Source: Mimachlamys varia
Lineage: Eukaryota > Mollusca > Bivalvia > Pectinida > Pectinidae
Assembly (NCBI GenBank): GCA_947623455.1
Contig: OX392535.1
Location: 38,030,688 to 38,094,687, forward strand
Direction of reading: 5' to 3'
Length of the DNA stretch: 64,000 bases
Under the pieces are notes generated by a model, which saw nothing but the letters and a program-made list of their open reading frames with translations, was not told the origin of the DNA and made no database searches. Every line of letters begins with the position of its first letter. Positions within the stretch are counted from its first letter, which is position 1. This document shows, piece by piece, positions 1 to 13,500 of this stretch. Both the position numbers and the translations under genes were made by a program.

Positions 1-712
1 ATTTGCTGTTTATTTACAATGTCTTGGCTATTGGCTGTTTATTTACAATGTCTTGGCTATTGGCTGTTTATTTACAATGTCTTGGCTATTAGCTGTTTAT
101 TTAAAATGTCTTGGCTATTGGCTGTTTATTTACAATGTCTTGGCTATTGGCTGTTTATTTACAATGTCTTGGCTATTGGCTGTTTATTTACATTGTCTTG
201 GCTATTAGCTGTTTATTTAAAATGTCTTGGCTATTGGCTGTTTATTTACAATGTCTTGGCTATTGGCTGTTTATTTACTTTGTTTTGGCTATTGACTGTT
301 TATTTACAATGTCTTGGCTATTGACAGTTTATTTACTTTGTCTTGGCTATTGGCTGTTTATTTACAATGTCTTGGCTATTGGCTGTTTATTTACAATGTC
401 TTGGCTATTGGCTGTTTATTTACAATGTCTTGGCTATTGGCAGTTTATTTACTTTGTCTTGGCTATTGGCTGTTTATTTACTTTGTTTTGGCTATTGGCT
501 GTTTATTTACAATGTCTTGGCTATTGGCTGTTTATTTACAATGTCTTGGTTATTGGCTGTTTATTTACAATGTCTTGGCTATTGGCAGTTTATTTACTTT
601 GTCTTGGCTATTTGCTGTTTATTTACAATGTCTTGGCTATTTGCTGTTTATTTTCATTGTCTTGGCTATTGGCTGTTTGGTTATAATGTCTTGGCTACAA
701 TGTTTAAGCTAG
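1..712. repeat. 29-bp minisatellite array, about 24 copies
   Basis: Head-to-tail 29-bp units built on TGTCTTGGCTATTGGCTG followed by TTTATTTACAA, with substitutions such as ACTTTG for ACAATG and GACTG for GGCTG. The array is cut by the left edge of the window, so its true length is unknown. Because 29 is not a multiple of 3 and the unit has no stop in any forward frame, all three forward frames read the same 29-residue hydrophobic periodic peptide. That makes the long open frames here a by-product of the repeat and not a gene. Confidence 0.97.
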
Positions 713-2690
713 GCAACTTGGAGAAATATTAAGATAGAAGATTAGCTAGACAACTTCGGGGATATATACACTGTCTTGGATATTAGCTAGATCATCGACG
801 ATGTAGTTAGACAACTTCGAGTTAATTTATATTGTCCTGACTATTAGCTAGACAACTTCGAGTTAATTCATATTATCTTGGCTATCAGTTAGACAACTTC
901 GAGTTAATTCATATTATCTTGGCTATCAGTTAGACAACTGCGAGTTAATTCATATTGTCTTGTTTATAAGCTTCGAGTTAACTTATATTGTCTTGACTAT
1001 TAGCTAGACAACTTCGAGTTAATTCATATTGTCTTGTTTATAAGCTTCGAGTTAACTTATATTGTCTTGATTATTAGATAGACAACTTCGAGTTTAGTTT
1101 TATTGTCTTGGCTATTAGTTTCGAGTTAATTTATATTGTCTTGGTTATTAGCTAGACAACTTCGAGTTTAGTTTTATTGTCTTGGCTATTAGTTTCGAGT
1201 TAATTCATATTGTCTTGTTTATAAGCTTCGAGTTAACTTATATTGTCTTGACTATTAGCTAGACAACTTCGAGTTTAGTTTTATTGTCTTGGCTATTAGT
1301 TTCGAGATAATTTACATTGTCTTGGTTATTAGCTAGACAACTTCGAGTTAATTCATATTGTCTTGGCTATTAGTTTCGAGATAATTTATATTGTCTTGGT
1401 TATTAGCTAGACAACTTCGAGTTTAGTTTTATTGTCTTGGCTATTAGTTTCGAGTTAATTCATATTGTCTTGTTTATAAGCTTCGAGTTAACTTATATTT
1501 CTTGACTATTAGCTAGACAACTTCGAGCTTAGTTTTATTGTCTTGGCTATTAGTTTCGAGTTAATTTATATTGTCTTGGCTATTAGTTTCGAGTTAATTT
1601 ATATTGTCTTGGCTATTAGCTAGACAACTTCGAGTTAATTTATATTTTCTTGGCTATTAGTTTCGAGTTAATTTACATTGTCTTGGCTATTAGTTTCGAG
1701 TTAATTTATATTGTCTTGGCTATTAGTTTCGAGTTAATTTATATTGTCTTGGCTATTAGTTTCGAGTTAATTTATATTTTCTTGGCTATTAGTTTCGAGT
1801 TAATTTATATTGTCTTGGCTATTAGTTTCGAGTTAATTTACATTGTCTTGGCTATTAGTTTCGAGTTAATTTATATTGTCTTGGCTATTAGTTTCGAGTT
1901 AATTTATATTTTCTTGGCTATTAGTTTCGAGTTAATTTATATTGTCTTGGCTATTAGCTAGACAACTTCGAGTTAATTTATATTTTCTTGGCTATTAGTT
2001 TCGAGTTAATTTACATTGTCTTGGCTATTAGCTAAACCATCGACGATGTAGTTAGACAACTTTGAGTTAATTTACATTGTCTTGGCTATTAGCTAGACAA
2101 CTTCGAGTTAATTTATATTGTCTTGGTTATTTGCTTCGAGTTAACTTATATTGTCTTGACTATTAGCTAGACAATTTGGAGGTTAGTTTTATTGTCTTGG
2201 CTATTTGCTTCGAGTTAACTTATATTGTCTTGACTATTAGCTAGACAACTTCGAGTTTAGTTTTATTCTCTTGGCTATTAGCTAGACAACTTCGAGTTTA
2301 GTTTTATTGTCTTGGTTATTAGCTTCGAGTTAACTTACATTGTCTTGACTATTAGCTAGACAACTTCGAGTTTAGTTTTATTGTCTTGACTATTAGCTAG
2401 ACAACTTCGAGTTGAGTTTTATTCTATTGGCTATTAGCTAGACAACTTCGAGTTAATTCATATTGTCTTGGTTATTAGCTTCGAGTTAACTTATATTGTC
2501 TTGACTATTAGCTAGACAACTTCGAGTTTAGTTTTATTGTCTTGACTATTAGCTAGACAACTTCGAGTTTAGTTTGATTGTCTTGGCTATTTGCTAGACA
2601 ATTTCGAGTTTAGTTTTATTGTCTTGGCTATTAGTTTCGAGTTAATTTATGTTGTCTTGGCTATTAGCTGGACAACTTCGAGTTTATCAA
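713..2690. repeat. Composite 33/41-bp minisatellite array
   Basis: Units of TTCGAGTTAATTTATATTG then TCTTGGCTATTAG occur in a short form (about 33 bp) and a long form with an added CTAGACAAC (about 41 bp), intermixed. The stretch 1640-1960 is nearly pure 33-bp units and gives an 11-residue periodic open frame. A rare insert containing CATCGACGATGTAGTTAG appears at about 790 and again at about 2035, suggesting block duplication. The array begins directly where the 29-bp array degenerates and shares the core TGTCTTGGCTATT with it. Confidence 0.95.
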
Positions 2691-4365
2691 CGATAGTGTT
2701 CCGTTTCTTTGATCGATTTTATGAAAAACAAAATCTGCATAAATCATTTGTTTGCTTATTTTTTGTTTAATCGATAACTATAACCATCAATTTGTCAAAA
2801 ATGTACGGCAAATAGAATTATATCTCAAACGATACCCAATTTACAGACACAAGTACTATATTATTTCAAAACGTATACAATTTGTATTATTACATTTCCG
2901 TATGTAGATTCCCCAAAATTTTGAAAAAGATTCCAGAAGCGAGGGATATTTCTATTATCAAATCCATTTCTTTCGCAATTTGAATCTTCTTTGAAATTAC
3001 AAGTCTATATCACTGATGACGTAAATTCATCCGAATAGGCGTTTCTCCATGCAAAGCCAATTAGATTTTTTGTCTGTGATGTGGCGCTTTGATAATATCC
3101 TTTTGTTTAACGCAATAAACACACTATGCAATACCCCAGCTCAAGTTTGATAAACATATTGTGATTTCGTTTTTAATTTGCGGTTTCACAAAGATGAGAT
3201 ACATCTTGGTATGGTCTTCTTTGAACTAAATTAATTCCAAATGATAAATCAAGTTTCAAAAGAGGTTATTTGAAAACACTGCAACATTTAATGGAAGTGG
3301 GCTTTTGATATACGACAGCGGAAGTCTAGCCAACACAAGACTGGTTAACAATATCTGGTACCTCATAACAGCTGTGTAAATGAAACATCTTAGAACTCTA
3401 TTAAAACTTGTTTTGTTACTCCGAAAGTTTGACAGTTGTTTTGAATAAGAAACATCGAAAACCATAAATATACAGACGATATATGTAAATGAACCTTTTA
3501 GCTGAACCCGGTCTAACGGTATCTGAAATTAGTTTACTTTAAGCATAGTTTATTGCTTATTAGACCATAACAAGACATTAAACAGTTATTCCGGATTTTT
3601 TTTATTCTAGGTCAAGAATGACAAAAAGGTTTTAAAATCTCATATCAGTTCGTCGACTGGATATGGATCTACGTAAGTTGTAAAGTTTCAAAATCCAATT
3701 TCAACAATAATGTCTTGCTTCAAGGTACCGTAATAATAATAATGATAAAATAAAAAATAATAATTGAAAAAAAAAATAATAATAATAGTACCTGTGTGCT
3801 GCTATCGCTCCACAATGGGCACCTTATAATTAGTATATGCCCTGCGAGTATATGTACGTAGGGCTTAAGAATATTGTACCTGTTGCATTACAAGAAAGTA
3901 ACACGAACCGCGTACATTGTAAGTGTTGACTGAGAAATTAAAAGCATATCCCGAGGGTTAACGCTTATCCCGAGAGTTGAGATTTGTCTGTCTTCATCAC
4001 ACATGGGTGATCAATTACGTTAACCTTAAGCTTATCCTTTTATACTCGACACGATAAACTATATTAATCGATGTCAATCGTCAGGGATAACAAGAAACAT
4101 CGCCCATATGCTGACGTCGGTTTTAAAAGAACGATATACTCTTCCTGAGCTCTACAATTCCCTTGCGTTTCGGGGAAATCATAATGTGAGTGTGATGGTA
4201 GTTTAGGTTTGTACTCTTGTATATTGTTTGGGTTTGTTTCTCTCTCTTTCTTTGTGTTTTCTATTAGTCAGCCTCCAAACTGTTCGCGGTGTGGGAATTT
4301 TTACCGCTGTCAGTCTTGCTGGGTTTTTTTTTTACTGTGTACCTAGAATATTGTAGTGTTTGAGT
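2691..4365. other. Unique A+T-rich sequence, no gene seen
   Basis: No tandem or dispersed repeat is recognised apart from the simple A+T-rich tract near 3730. The only open frame of note (minus, about 3256-3465) has no recognisable motif and low-complexity composition. I see no supported exon or RNA gene. Confidence 0.6.
3729..3789. repeat. A+T-rich simple repeat, mainly (AAT)n
   Basis: Irregular run of AAT and AATA units with a poly-A stretch inside. A simple-sequence tract with no function proposed. Confidence 0.85.
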
Positions 4366-4484
4366 GGTGTTAAATATGTTCGCGTGTGGATATATTCGCG
4401 GAGATTTAATGTCAGCGAAATAAGCGAAAATATCCACACCGCGAACATTTTCTTTTTTACAATAATTGTTTTCTCTTTAACACC
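4366..4484. mobile_element. Inverted-repeat element, MITE-like, about 119 bp
   Basis: Outer ends GGTGTTAAA (4366-4374) and TTTAACACC (4476-4484) are perfect reverse complements. Inside them a second pair of arms, TGTTCGCGTGTGGATAT at 4377 and its near-complement ending at 4447, pairs over about 23 bases. The nested palindrome can fold into a long hairpin. This is consistent with a small non-autonomous DNA transposon, but I see no clear target-site duplication and cannot name a family. Confidence 0.55.
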
Positions 4485-5093
4485 GTCAAGGCGATGGTTT
4501 TGTAACCTGTTATTTTGATGTCACCGTTACACTTATCTTCTCATATTTGTGATACGATATCAGAAATAGGGCATTAAATTCATAAAACTACATTAGCAGA
4601 CCACTGACAGACATGACAAGAAGACCCTAGAGGGGGCCAGGCTCTTGTCCGCAAGGTTTTGCATCAGCATCATCCATGCGTTTGTTCTGCACTACGAAAC
4701 GTTCTTGCGTCACTGAAGCCCCCCCCCCCCCATGAGGATGATGATACGTAAGAAATTTGCTTAGAAAACAAATAAAGTTTACTAAGTATATAATGTAAAT
4801 ACAATTTTTTTTAAAAATGTCAAATATTGTTGTTATAATGAAAATGTGTCTGAACTGAAATTGGATACTTACTGCAAAGCACTTAATTTTGTACAATTGA
4901 AATTGTTTTGACTTAGAAACAAATATTTCCTTGGGCTGACCTAACTTACTCTCTTAGCTAATACCATACACATAAGGTTTATTTCGGATATTCAATCATA
5001 ATAGATTTCAATAGATGATTCACCTTCTACAGGCTACGCAAAACTGTTAACGTTTTTCGAATTTGAGATCACATTTGACCACATATTGAAGTT
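4485..5093. other. Unique sequence, no gene seen
   Basis: Contains a 13-base C run at 4719-4731. A minus-strand frame over about 4627-4896 has a hydrophilic C-terminal part but reads through the C run and lacks any recognisable domain, so it is not called a gene. Confidence 0.55.
4719..4731. repeat. Poly-C tract (C13)
   Basis: Uninterrupted run of 13 C. Comparable G/C homopolymers occur near 32858, 34479, 44131 and 59766. Confidence 0.95.
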
Positions 5094-5118
5094 GCTGAGA
5101 GTTTAAATCACATACACG

Positions 5119-5794
5119 GCAGTGAGAGTTTTAACACACACACGGCGGTGAGAGTTTAACCACATAAACGGCGATGAGTGTTGAACCACATAAACGGCGA
5201 TGAGTGTTGAACCACATACACGGCGATGAGAGTTTAACCACATACACGGCGATGAGAGTTTAACCACATACACGACGATGAGAATTTAACCACATACACG
5301 GCGATGAGAGTTTAACCACATACACGGCGGTGAGGGTTTAACCACATGCACGGCAGTGAGAGTTTAACCACATACACAGCGGTGAGAGTTTAACCACATA
5401 CACGACAATGAGAGTTTAACCACATACACGGCGATGAGAGTTTAACCACATACACGGCAGTGAGAGTTTTAACACACACACGGCGGTGAGAGTTTAACCA
5501 CATAAACGGCGATGAGTGTTGAACCACATAAACGGCGATGAGTGTTGAACCACATACACGGCGATGAGAGTTTAACCACATACACGGCGATGAGAGTTTA
5601 ACCACATACACGGCGGTGAGAGTTTAACCACATACACGGCGATGAGAGTTTAACCACATACACGGCGGTGAGGGTTTAACCACATGCACGGCAGTGAGAG
5701 TTTAACCACATACACAGCGGTGAGAGTTTAACCACATACACGACAATGAGAGTTTAACCACATACACGACGATGAGAGTTTAACCACATACACG
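5119..5794. repeat. 338-bp duplicated block inside the 26-bp array (two copies)
   Basis: The sequence from about 5119 recurs from about 5457 with an offset of 338 bp (13 units). Both copies carry the same rare variants in the same order: GAGTTTTAACACACAC, two GATGAGTGTTGAACC units, GTGAGGGTTTAACC (about 5330 and 5668) and CACATGCACGG. Confidence 0.85.
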
Positions 5795-7599
5795 GCGATG
5801 AGTGTTGAACCACATACACGGCGATGAGAGTTTAACCACATACACGACGATGAGAGTTTAACCACATACACGGCGATGAGAGTTTAACCACATACACGGC
5901 GATGAGAGTTTAACCACATACACGACGATAAGAGTTTAACCACATACACGGCGGTGAGAGTTTAACTACATACACAGCGGTGAGAGTTTAACCACATACA
6001 CGACAATGAGAGTTTAACCACATACACGGCGATGAGAGTTTAACCACATAAACGGCGATGAGTGTTGAACCACATACACGGCGATGAGAGTTTAACCACA
6101 TACACGACGATGAGAGTTTAACCACATACACGGCGATGAGAGTTTAACCACATACACGGCGATGAGAGTTTAACCACATACACGACGATGAGAGTTTAAC
6201 CACATACACGGCGGTGAGAGTTTAACTACATACACAGCGGTGAGAGTTTAACCACATACACGGCGATGAGAGTTTAACTACATACACAGCAGTGAGAGTT
6301 TAACCACATACACGACGGTGAGAGTTTAACCACATACACAGCAGTGAGAGTTTAACCACATACACGGCGGTGAGAGTATAACCACATACACGGCGATGAG
6401 AGTTTAACCACATACACGGCGATGAGAGTTTAACTACATACACGACGGTGAGAGTTTAACCACATACACGGCGATGAGAGTTTAACCACATACACGGCGA
6501 TGAGAGTTTAACTACATACACGGCGATGAGAGTTTAACCACACACACGGCGATGAGAGTTTAACCACATACACGGCGATGAGAGTTTAACCACATACACG
6601 GCGATGAGAGTTTAACTACATACACAGTGGTGAGAGTTTAACTACATACACGGCGATGAGAGTTTAACCACATACACGGCGATGAGAGTTTAACCACATA
6701 CACGGCGATGAGAGTTTAACTACATACACGGCGATGAGAGTTTAACCACATACACGGCGATGAGAGTTTAACCACATACACGGCGATGAGAGTTTAACTA
6801 CATACACGGCGGTGAGAGTTTAACCACATACACAGCGGGGAGAGTTTAACCGAATACACAGTGATGAGAGTTTAACCACATACACAGCAGTGAGAGTTTA
6901 ACCACATACACGGCGGTGATAGTTTAACCACATACACGGCGGTGAGAGTTTAACCAAATATACAGCGATGAGAGTTTTACCGAATACAAGGCCATGAGAG
7001 TTTAACCGAATACACAGCGGGGAGAGTTTAACCGAATACACAGCAATGAGAGTTTAACCACATACACAGCAGTGAGAGTTTAACCACATACACAGCGATG
7101 AGAGTTTAACCACATACACAGCAGTGAGAGTTTAACCACATACACGGCGGTGAGAGTTTAACCACATACACGGCGATGAGAGTTTAACCAAACACACGGC
7201 GGTGAGAGTTTAACCACATACACGGCGGTGAGAGTTTAACCACACACACGGCGGTGAGAGTTTAACCACATACACAGCGGTGAGAGTTTAACCACACACA
7301 CGGCGGTGAGAGTTTAACCACATACACGGCGGTGAGAGTTTAACCACATACACGGCGGTGAGAGTTTAACCACACACACGGCGGTGAGAGTTTAACCACA
7401 TACACGGCGATGAGAGTTTAACCACATACACAGCAGTGAGAGTTTAACCACATACACGGCGATGAGAGTTTAACCACATACACGGCGATGAGAGTTTAAC
7501 CACATACACAGCAGTGAGATTTTAACCACATACACAGCAGTGAGAGTTTAACCACATACACGGCGATGAGAGTTTAAACACATACACGGCGATGAGAGT

Positions 7600-10500
7600 T
7601 TAACCACATACACGGCGGTGAGAGTTTAACCACATACACGGCGGTGAGAGTTTAACCACATACACAGCGGGGAGAGTTTAACCACATACACGGCGGTGAG
7701 AGTTTAATCACATACACGGCGATGAGAGTTTAACCACATACACGGCGATGAGAGTTTAACCACATACACGGCGACGAGAGTTTAACCACATACGCGGCGG
7801 TGAGAGTTTAACCACACACACGGCAATGAGAGTTTAACCACATACACAGCAGTGAGAGTTTAACCACATACACAGCAGTAGGAGTTTAACCACATACACG
7901 GCAGTGAGAGTTTAACCACAAACACGGCGGGGAGAGTTTAACCAAATACACGGCGGTGAGAGTTTAGCCACATACACAGCGGTGAGAGTTTAACCACACA
8001 CACGGCGGGAGAGTTTAAACACATACACGGCGGTGAGAGTTTAACCACATACAAAGCAGTGAGAGTTTAACCACATATACAGCGGTGAGAGTTTAACCAC
8101 AAACACGGCGGGGAGAGTTTAACCACATACACAGCGGTGAGAGTTTAACCACACACACGGCGGTGAGAGTTTAACCACATACACGGCGATGAGAGTTTAA
8201 CCACATACACGGCGATGAGAGTTTAACCACATACGCGGCGGTGAGAGTTTAACCACACACACGGCAATGAGAGTTTAACCACATACACAGCAGTGAGAGT
8301 TTAACCACATACACAGCAGTAAGAGTTTAACCACATACACGGCAGTGAGAGTTTAACCACAAACACGGCGGGGAGAGTTTAACCACATACACAGCGGTGA
8401 GAGTTTAACCACATACACGGCAGTGAGAGTTTAACCACAAACACGGCGGTGAGAGTTTAACCACATACACAGAGGTGAAAGTTTAACCACATACACGGCG
8501 GTGAGAGTTTAACCATATACACGGCGGTGAGAGTTTAACCACACACACGGCGGTGAGAGTTTAGCCACATACACAGCGGTGAGAGTTTAACCACACAAAC
8601 GGCGGTGAGAGTTTAACCACATACACGGCGGTGAGAGTTTAACCACACACACGGCGGGAAAGTTTAACCACATACACGGCGGTGAGAGTTTAACCACATA
8701 CACGGTGGTGAGAGTTTAACCACATATACAGCGGTGAGAGTTTAACCACAAACACGGCGGGGAGAGTTTAACCACATACACAGCGGTGAGAGTTTAACCA
8801 CACACACGGCGGTGAGAGTTTAACCACATACACGGCGGCGAGAGTTTAACCACATACACAGCGGTGAGAGTTTAACTACATACACGGCGATGATGGTTTA
8901 ACTTCACACACAGCGGTGAGAGTTTAACCACACACACGGCGGTGAGAGTTTAACCACATACACAGCGGTGAGAGTTTAACCACATACACAGCGGTGAGAG
9001 TTTAACTACATACACAGCGGTGAGAGTTTAACCACATACACAGCGGTGAGAGTTTAACCACATACACAGCGGTGAGAGTTTAACTACATACACAGCGGTG
9101 AGAGTTTAACCACAAACACGGCGGGGAGAGTTTAACCACATACACAGCGGTGAGAGTTTAACCACATACATGGCGGTGAGAGTTTAACTACATACACAGC
9201 GGTGAGAGTTTAACTACATACACAGCGGTGAGAGTTTAACTACATACACGGCGGTGAGAGTTTAACTACATACACAGCGGTGAGAGTTTAACTACATACA
9301 CGGCGGTGAGAGTTTAACTACATACACGGCGATGATGGTTTAACTTCACACACGGCGGTGCGAGTTTAACTACATACACGGCGATGAGAATTTAACCACA
9401 TACACAGCGGTGAGAGTTTAACTACATACACGGCGGTGAGAGTTTAACCACATACACGGCGGCGAGAGTTTAACCACATACACAGCGGTGAGAGTTTAAC
9501 TACATACACGGCGATGATGGTTTAACTTCACACACAGCGGTGAGAGTTTAACCACACACACGGCGGTGAGAGTTTAACCACATACACAGCGGTGAGAGTT
9601 TAACCACATACACAGCAGTGAGAGTTTAACCACATACACGGCGATGAGAGTTTAAACACATACACGGCGATGAGAGTTTAACCACATACACGGCGGTGAG
9701 AGTTTAACCACATACACGGCGGTGAGAGTTTAACCACATACACAGCGGGGAGAGTTTAACCACATACACGGCGGTGAGAGTTTAATCACATACACGGCGA
9801 TGAGAGTTTAACCACATACACGGCGATGAGGGTTTAACCACATACACGGCGACGAGAGTTTAACCACATACGCGGCGGTGAGAGTTTAACCACACACACG
9901 GCAATGAGAGTTTAACCACATACACAGCAGTGAGAGTTTAACCACATACACAGCAGTAAGAGTTTAACCACATACACGGCAGTGAGAGTTTAACCACAAA
10001 CACGGCGGGGAGAGTTTAACCAAATACACGGCGGTGAGAGTTTAGCCACATACACAGCGGTGAGAGTTTAACCACACACACGGCGGGAGAGTTTAAACAC
10101 ATACACGGCGGTGAGAGTTTAACCACATACACAGCGGGGAGAGTTTAACCGAATACACGGCGATGAGAGTTTAACCACATACACGGCGATGAGAGTTTAA
10201 CCACATACACGGCGATGAGAGTTTAACTACATACACGGCGGTGAGAGTTTAACCACATACACGGCGATGAGAGTTTAACCACATACACGGCGATGAGAGT
10301 TTAACTACATACACGGCGGTGAGAGTTTAACCACATACACAGCGGGGAGAGTTTAACCGAATACACAGTGATGAGAGTTTAACCACATACACAGCAGTGA
10401 GAGTTTAACCACATACACGGCGGTGATAGTTTAACCACATACACGGCGGTGAGAGTTTAACCACATATACAGCGATGAGAGTTTTACCGAATACAAGGCC

Positions 10501-13500
10501 ATGAGAGTTTAACCGAATACACAGCGGGGAGAGTTTAACCGAATACACAGCAATGAGAGTTTAACCACATACACAGCAGTGAGAGTTTAACCACATACAC
10601 AGCGATGAGAGTTTAACCACATACACAGCAGTGAGAGTTTAACCACATACACGGCGGTGAGAGTTTAACCACATACACGGCGATGAGAGTTTAACCAAAC
10701 ACACGGCGGTGAGAGTTTAACCACATACACGGCGGTGAGAGTTTAACCACACACACGGCGGTGAGAGTTTAACCACATACACAGCGGTGAGAGTTTAACC
10801 ACATACACAGCGGTGAGAGTTTAACCACATACACGGCGGTGAGAGTTTAACCACATACACGGCGGTGAGAGTTTAACCACACACACGGCGGTGAGAGTTT
10901 AACCACATACACGGCGTTGAGAGTTTAACCACATACACGGCGGTGAGAGTTTAACCACACACACGGCGGTGAGAGTTTAACCACATACACGGCGGTGAGA
11001 GTTTAACCACAAACACGGCAGTGAGAGTTTAACCACATACACGGCGATGAGAGTTTAACCACATACACGGCGGTGAGAGTTTAACCACATACACGGCGAT
11101 GACAGTTTAACCACATACACGGCGATGAGAGTTTAACCACATATACAGCGGTGAGAGTTTAACCACATACACGGCAATGAGAGTTTAATCACAAACACGG
11201 CGATGAGAGTTTAACCACATACACGGCGATGAGGGTTTAACCACATACACAGCAGTGAGAGTTTAACCACATACACGGCGGTGAGAGTTTAACCACATAC
11301 ACGGCGATGAGAGTTTAACCACATACACAGCAGTGAGAGTTTAACCACATACACGGCGATGAGAGTTTAACCACATACACGGCGATGAGAGTTTAACCAC
11401 ATACACAGCAGTGAGATTTTAACCACATACACAGCAGTGAGAGTTTAACCACATACACGGCGATGAGAGTTTAAACACATACACGGCGATGAGAGTTTAA
11501 CCACATACACGGCGGTGAGAGTTTAACCACATACACGTCGGTGAGAGTTTAACCACATACACAGCTGGGAGAGTTTAACCACATACACGGCGGTGAGAGT
11601 TTAATCACATACACGGCGATGAGAGTTTAACCACATACACGGCGATGAGAGTTTAACCACATACACGGCGACGAGAGTTTAACCACATACGCGGCGGTGA
11701 GAGTTTAACCACACACACGGCAATGAGAGTTTAACCACATGCACAGCAGTGAGAGTTTAACCACATACACAGCAGTAAGAGTTTAACCACATACACGGCA
11801 GTGAGAGTTTAACCACAAACACGGCGGGGAGAGTTTAACCAAATACACGGCGGTGAGAGTTTAGCCACATACACAGCGGTGAGAGTTTAACCACACACAC
11901 GGCGGGAGAGTTTAAACACATACACGGCGGTGAGAGTTTAACCACATACAAAGCAGTGAGAGTTTAACCACATATACAGCGGTGAGAGTTTAACCACAAA
12001 CACGGCGGGGAGAGTTTGACCACATACACAGCGGTGAGAGTTTAACCACATACACAGCGGGGAGAGTTTAACCACATACACGGCGGTGAGAGTTTAATCA
12101 CATACACGGCGATGAGAGTTTAACCACATACACGGCGATGAGGGTTTAACCACATACACGGCGACGAGAGTTTAACCACATACGCGGCGGTGAGAGTTTA
12201 ACCACACACACGGCAATGAGAGTTTAACCACATACACAGCAGTGAGAGTTTAACCACATACACAGCAGTAAGAGTTTAACCACATACACGGCAGTGAGAG
12301 TTTAACCACAAACACGGCGGGGAGAGTTTAACCAAATACACGGCGGTGAGAGTTTAGCCACATACACAGCGGTGAGAGTTTAACCACACACACGGCGGGA
12401 GAGTTTAAACACATACACGGCGGTGAGAGTTTAACCACATACACAGCGGGGAGAGTTTAACCGAATACACGGCGATGAGAGTTTAACCACATACACGGCG
12501 ATGAGAGTTTAACCACATACACGGCGATGAGAGTTTAACTACATACACGGCGATGAGAGTTTAACCACATACACGGCGATGAGAGTTTAACCACATACAC
12601 GGCGATGAGAGTTTAACTACATACACGGCGGTGAGAGTTTAACCACATACACAGCGGGGAGAGTTTAACCGAATACACAGTGATGAGAGTTTAACCACAT
12701 ACACAGCAGTGAGAGTTTAACCACATACACGGCGGTGATAGTTTAACCACATACACGGCGGTGAGAGTTTAACCACATATACAGCGATGAGAGTTTTACC
12801 GAATACAAGGCCATGAGAGTTTAACCGAATACACAGCGGGGAGAGTTTAACCGAATACACAGCAATGAGAGTTTAACCACATACACAGCAGTGAGAGTTT
12901 AACCACATACACAGCGATGAGAGTTTAACCACATACACAGCAGTGAGAGTTTAACCACATACACGGCGGTGAGAGTTTAACCACATACACGGCGATGAGA
13001 GTTTAACCAAACACACGGCGGTGAGAGTTTAACCACATACACGGCGGTGAGAGTTTAACCACACACACGGCGGTGAGAGTTTAACCACATACACAGCGGT
13101 GAGAGTTTAACCACATACACAGCGGTGAGAGTTTAACCACATACACGGCGGTGAGAGTTTAACCACATACACGGCGGTGAGAGTTTAACCACACACACGG
13201 CGGTGAGAGTTTAACCACATACACGGCGGTGAGAGTTTAACCACATACACGGCGGTGAGAGTTTAACCACACACACGGCGGTGAGAGTTTAACCACATAC
13301 ACGGCGGTGAGAGTTTAACCACAAACACGGCAGTGAGAGTTTAACCACATACACGGCGATGAGAGTTTAACCACATACACGGCGGTGAGAGTTTAACCAC
13401 ATACACGGCGATGACAGTTTAACCACATACACGGCGATGAGAGTTTAACCACATATACAGCGGTGAGAGTTTAACCACATACACGGCAATGAGAGTTTAA

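Noticed and set aside
19..732. Four overlapping frames encoding hydrophobic 29-residue repeats, resembling a membrane protein
   Set aside because: All three forward frames give the same periodic peptide because the unit is 29 bp without stops. This is a property of the array.
1650..1961. 103-codon frame with 11-residue repeats
   Set aside because: Produced by perfect 33-bp units in the second array; no flanking coding sequence.
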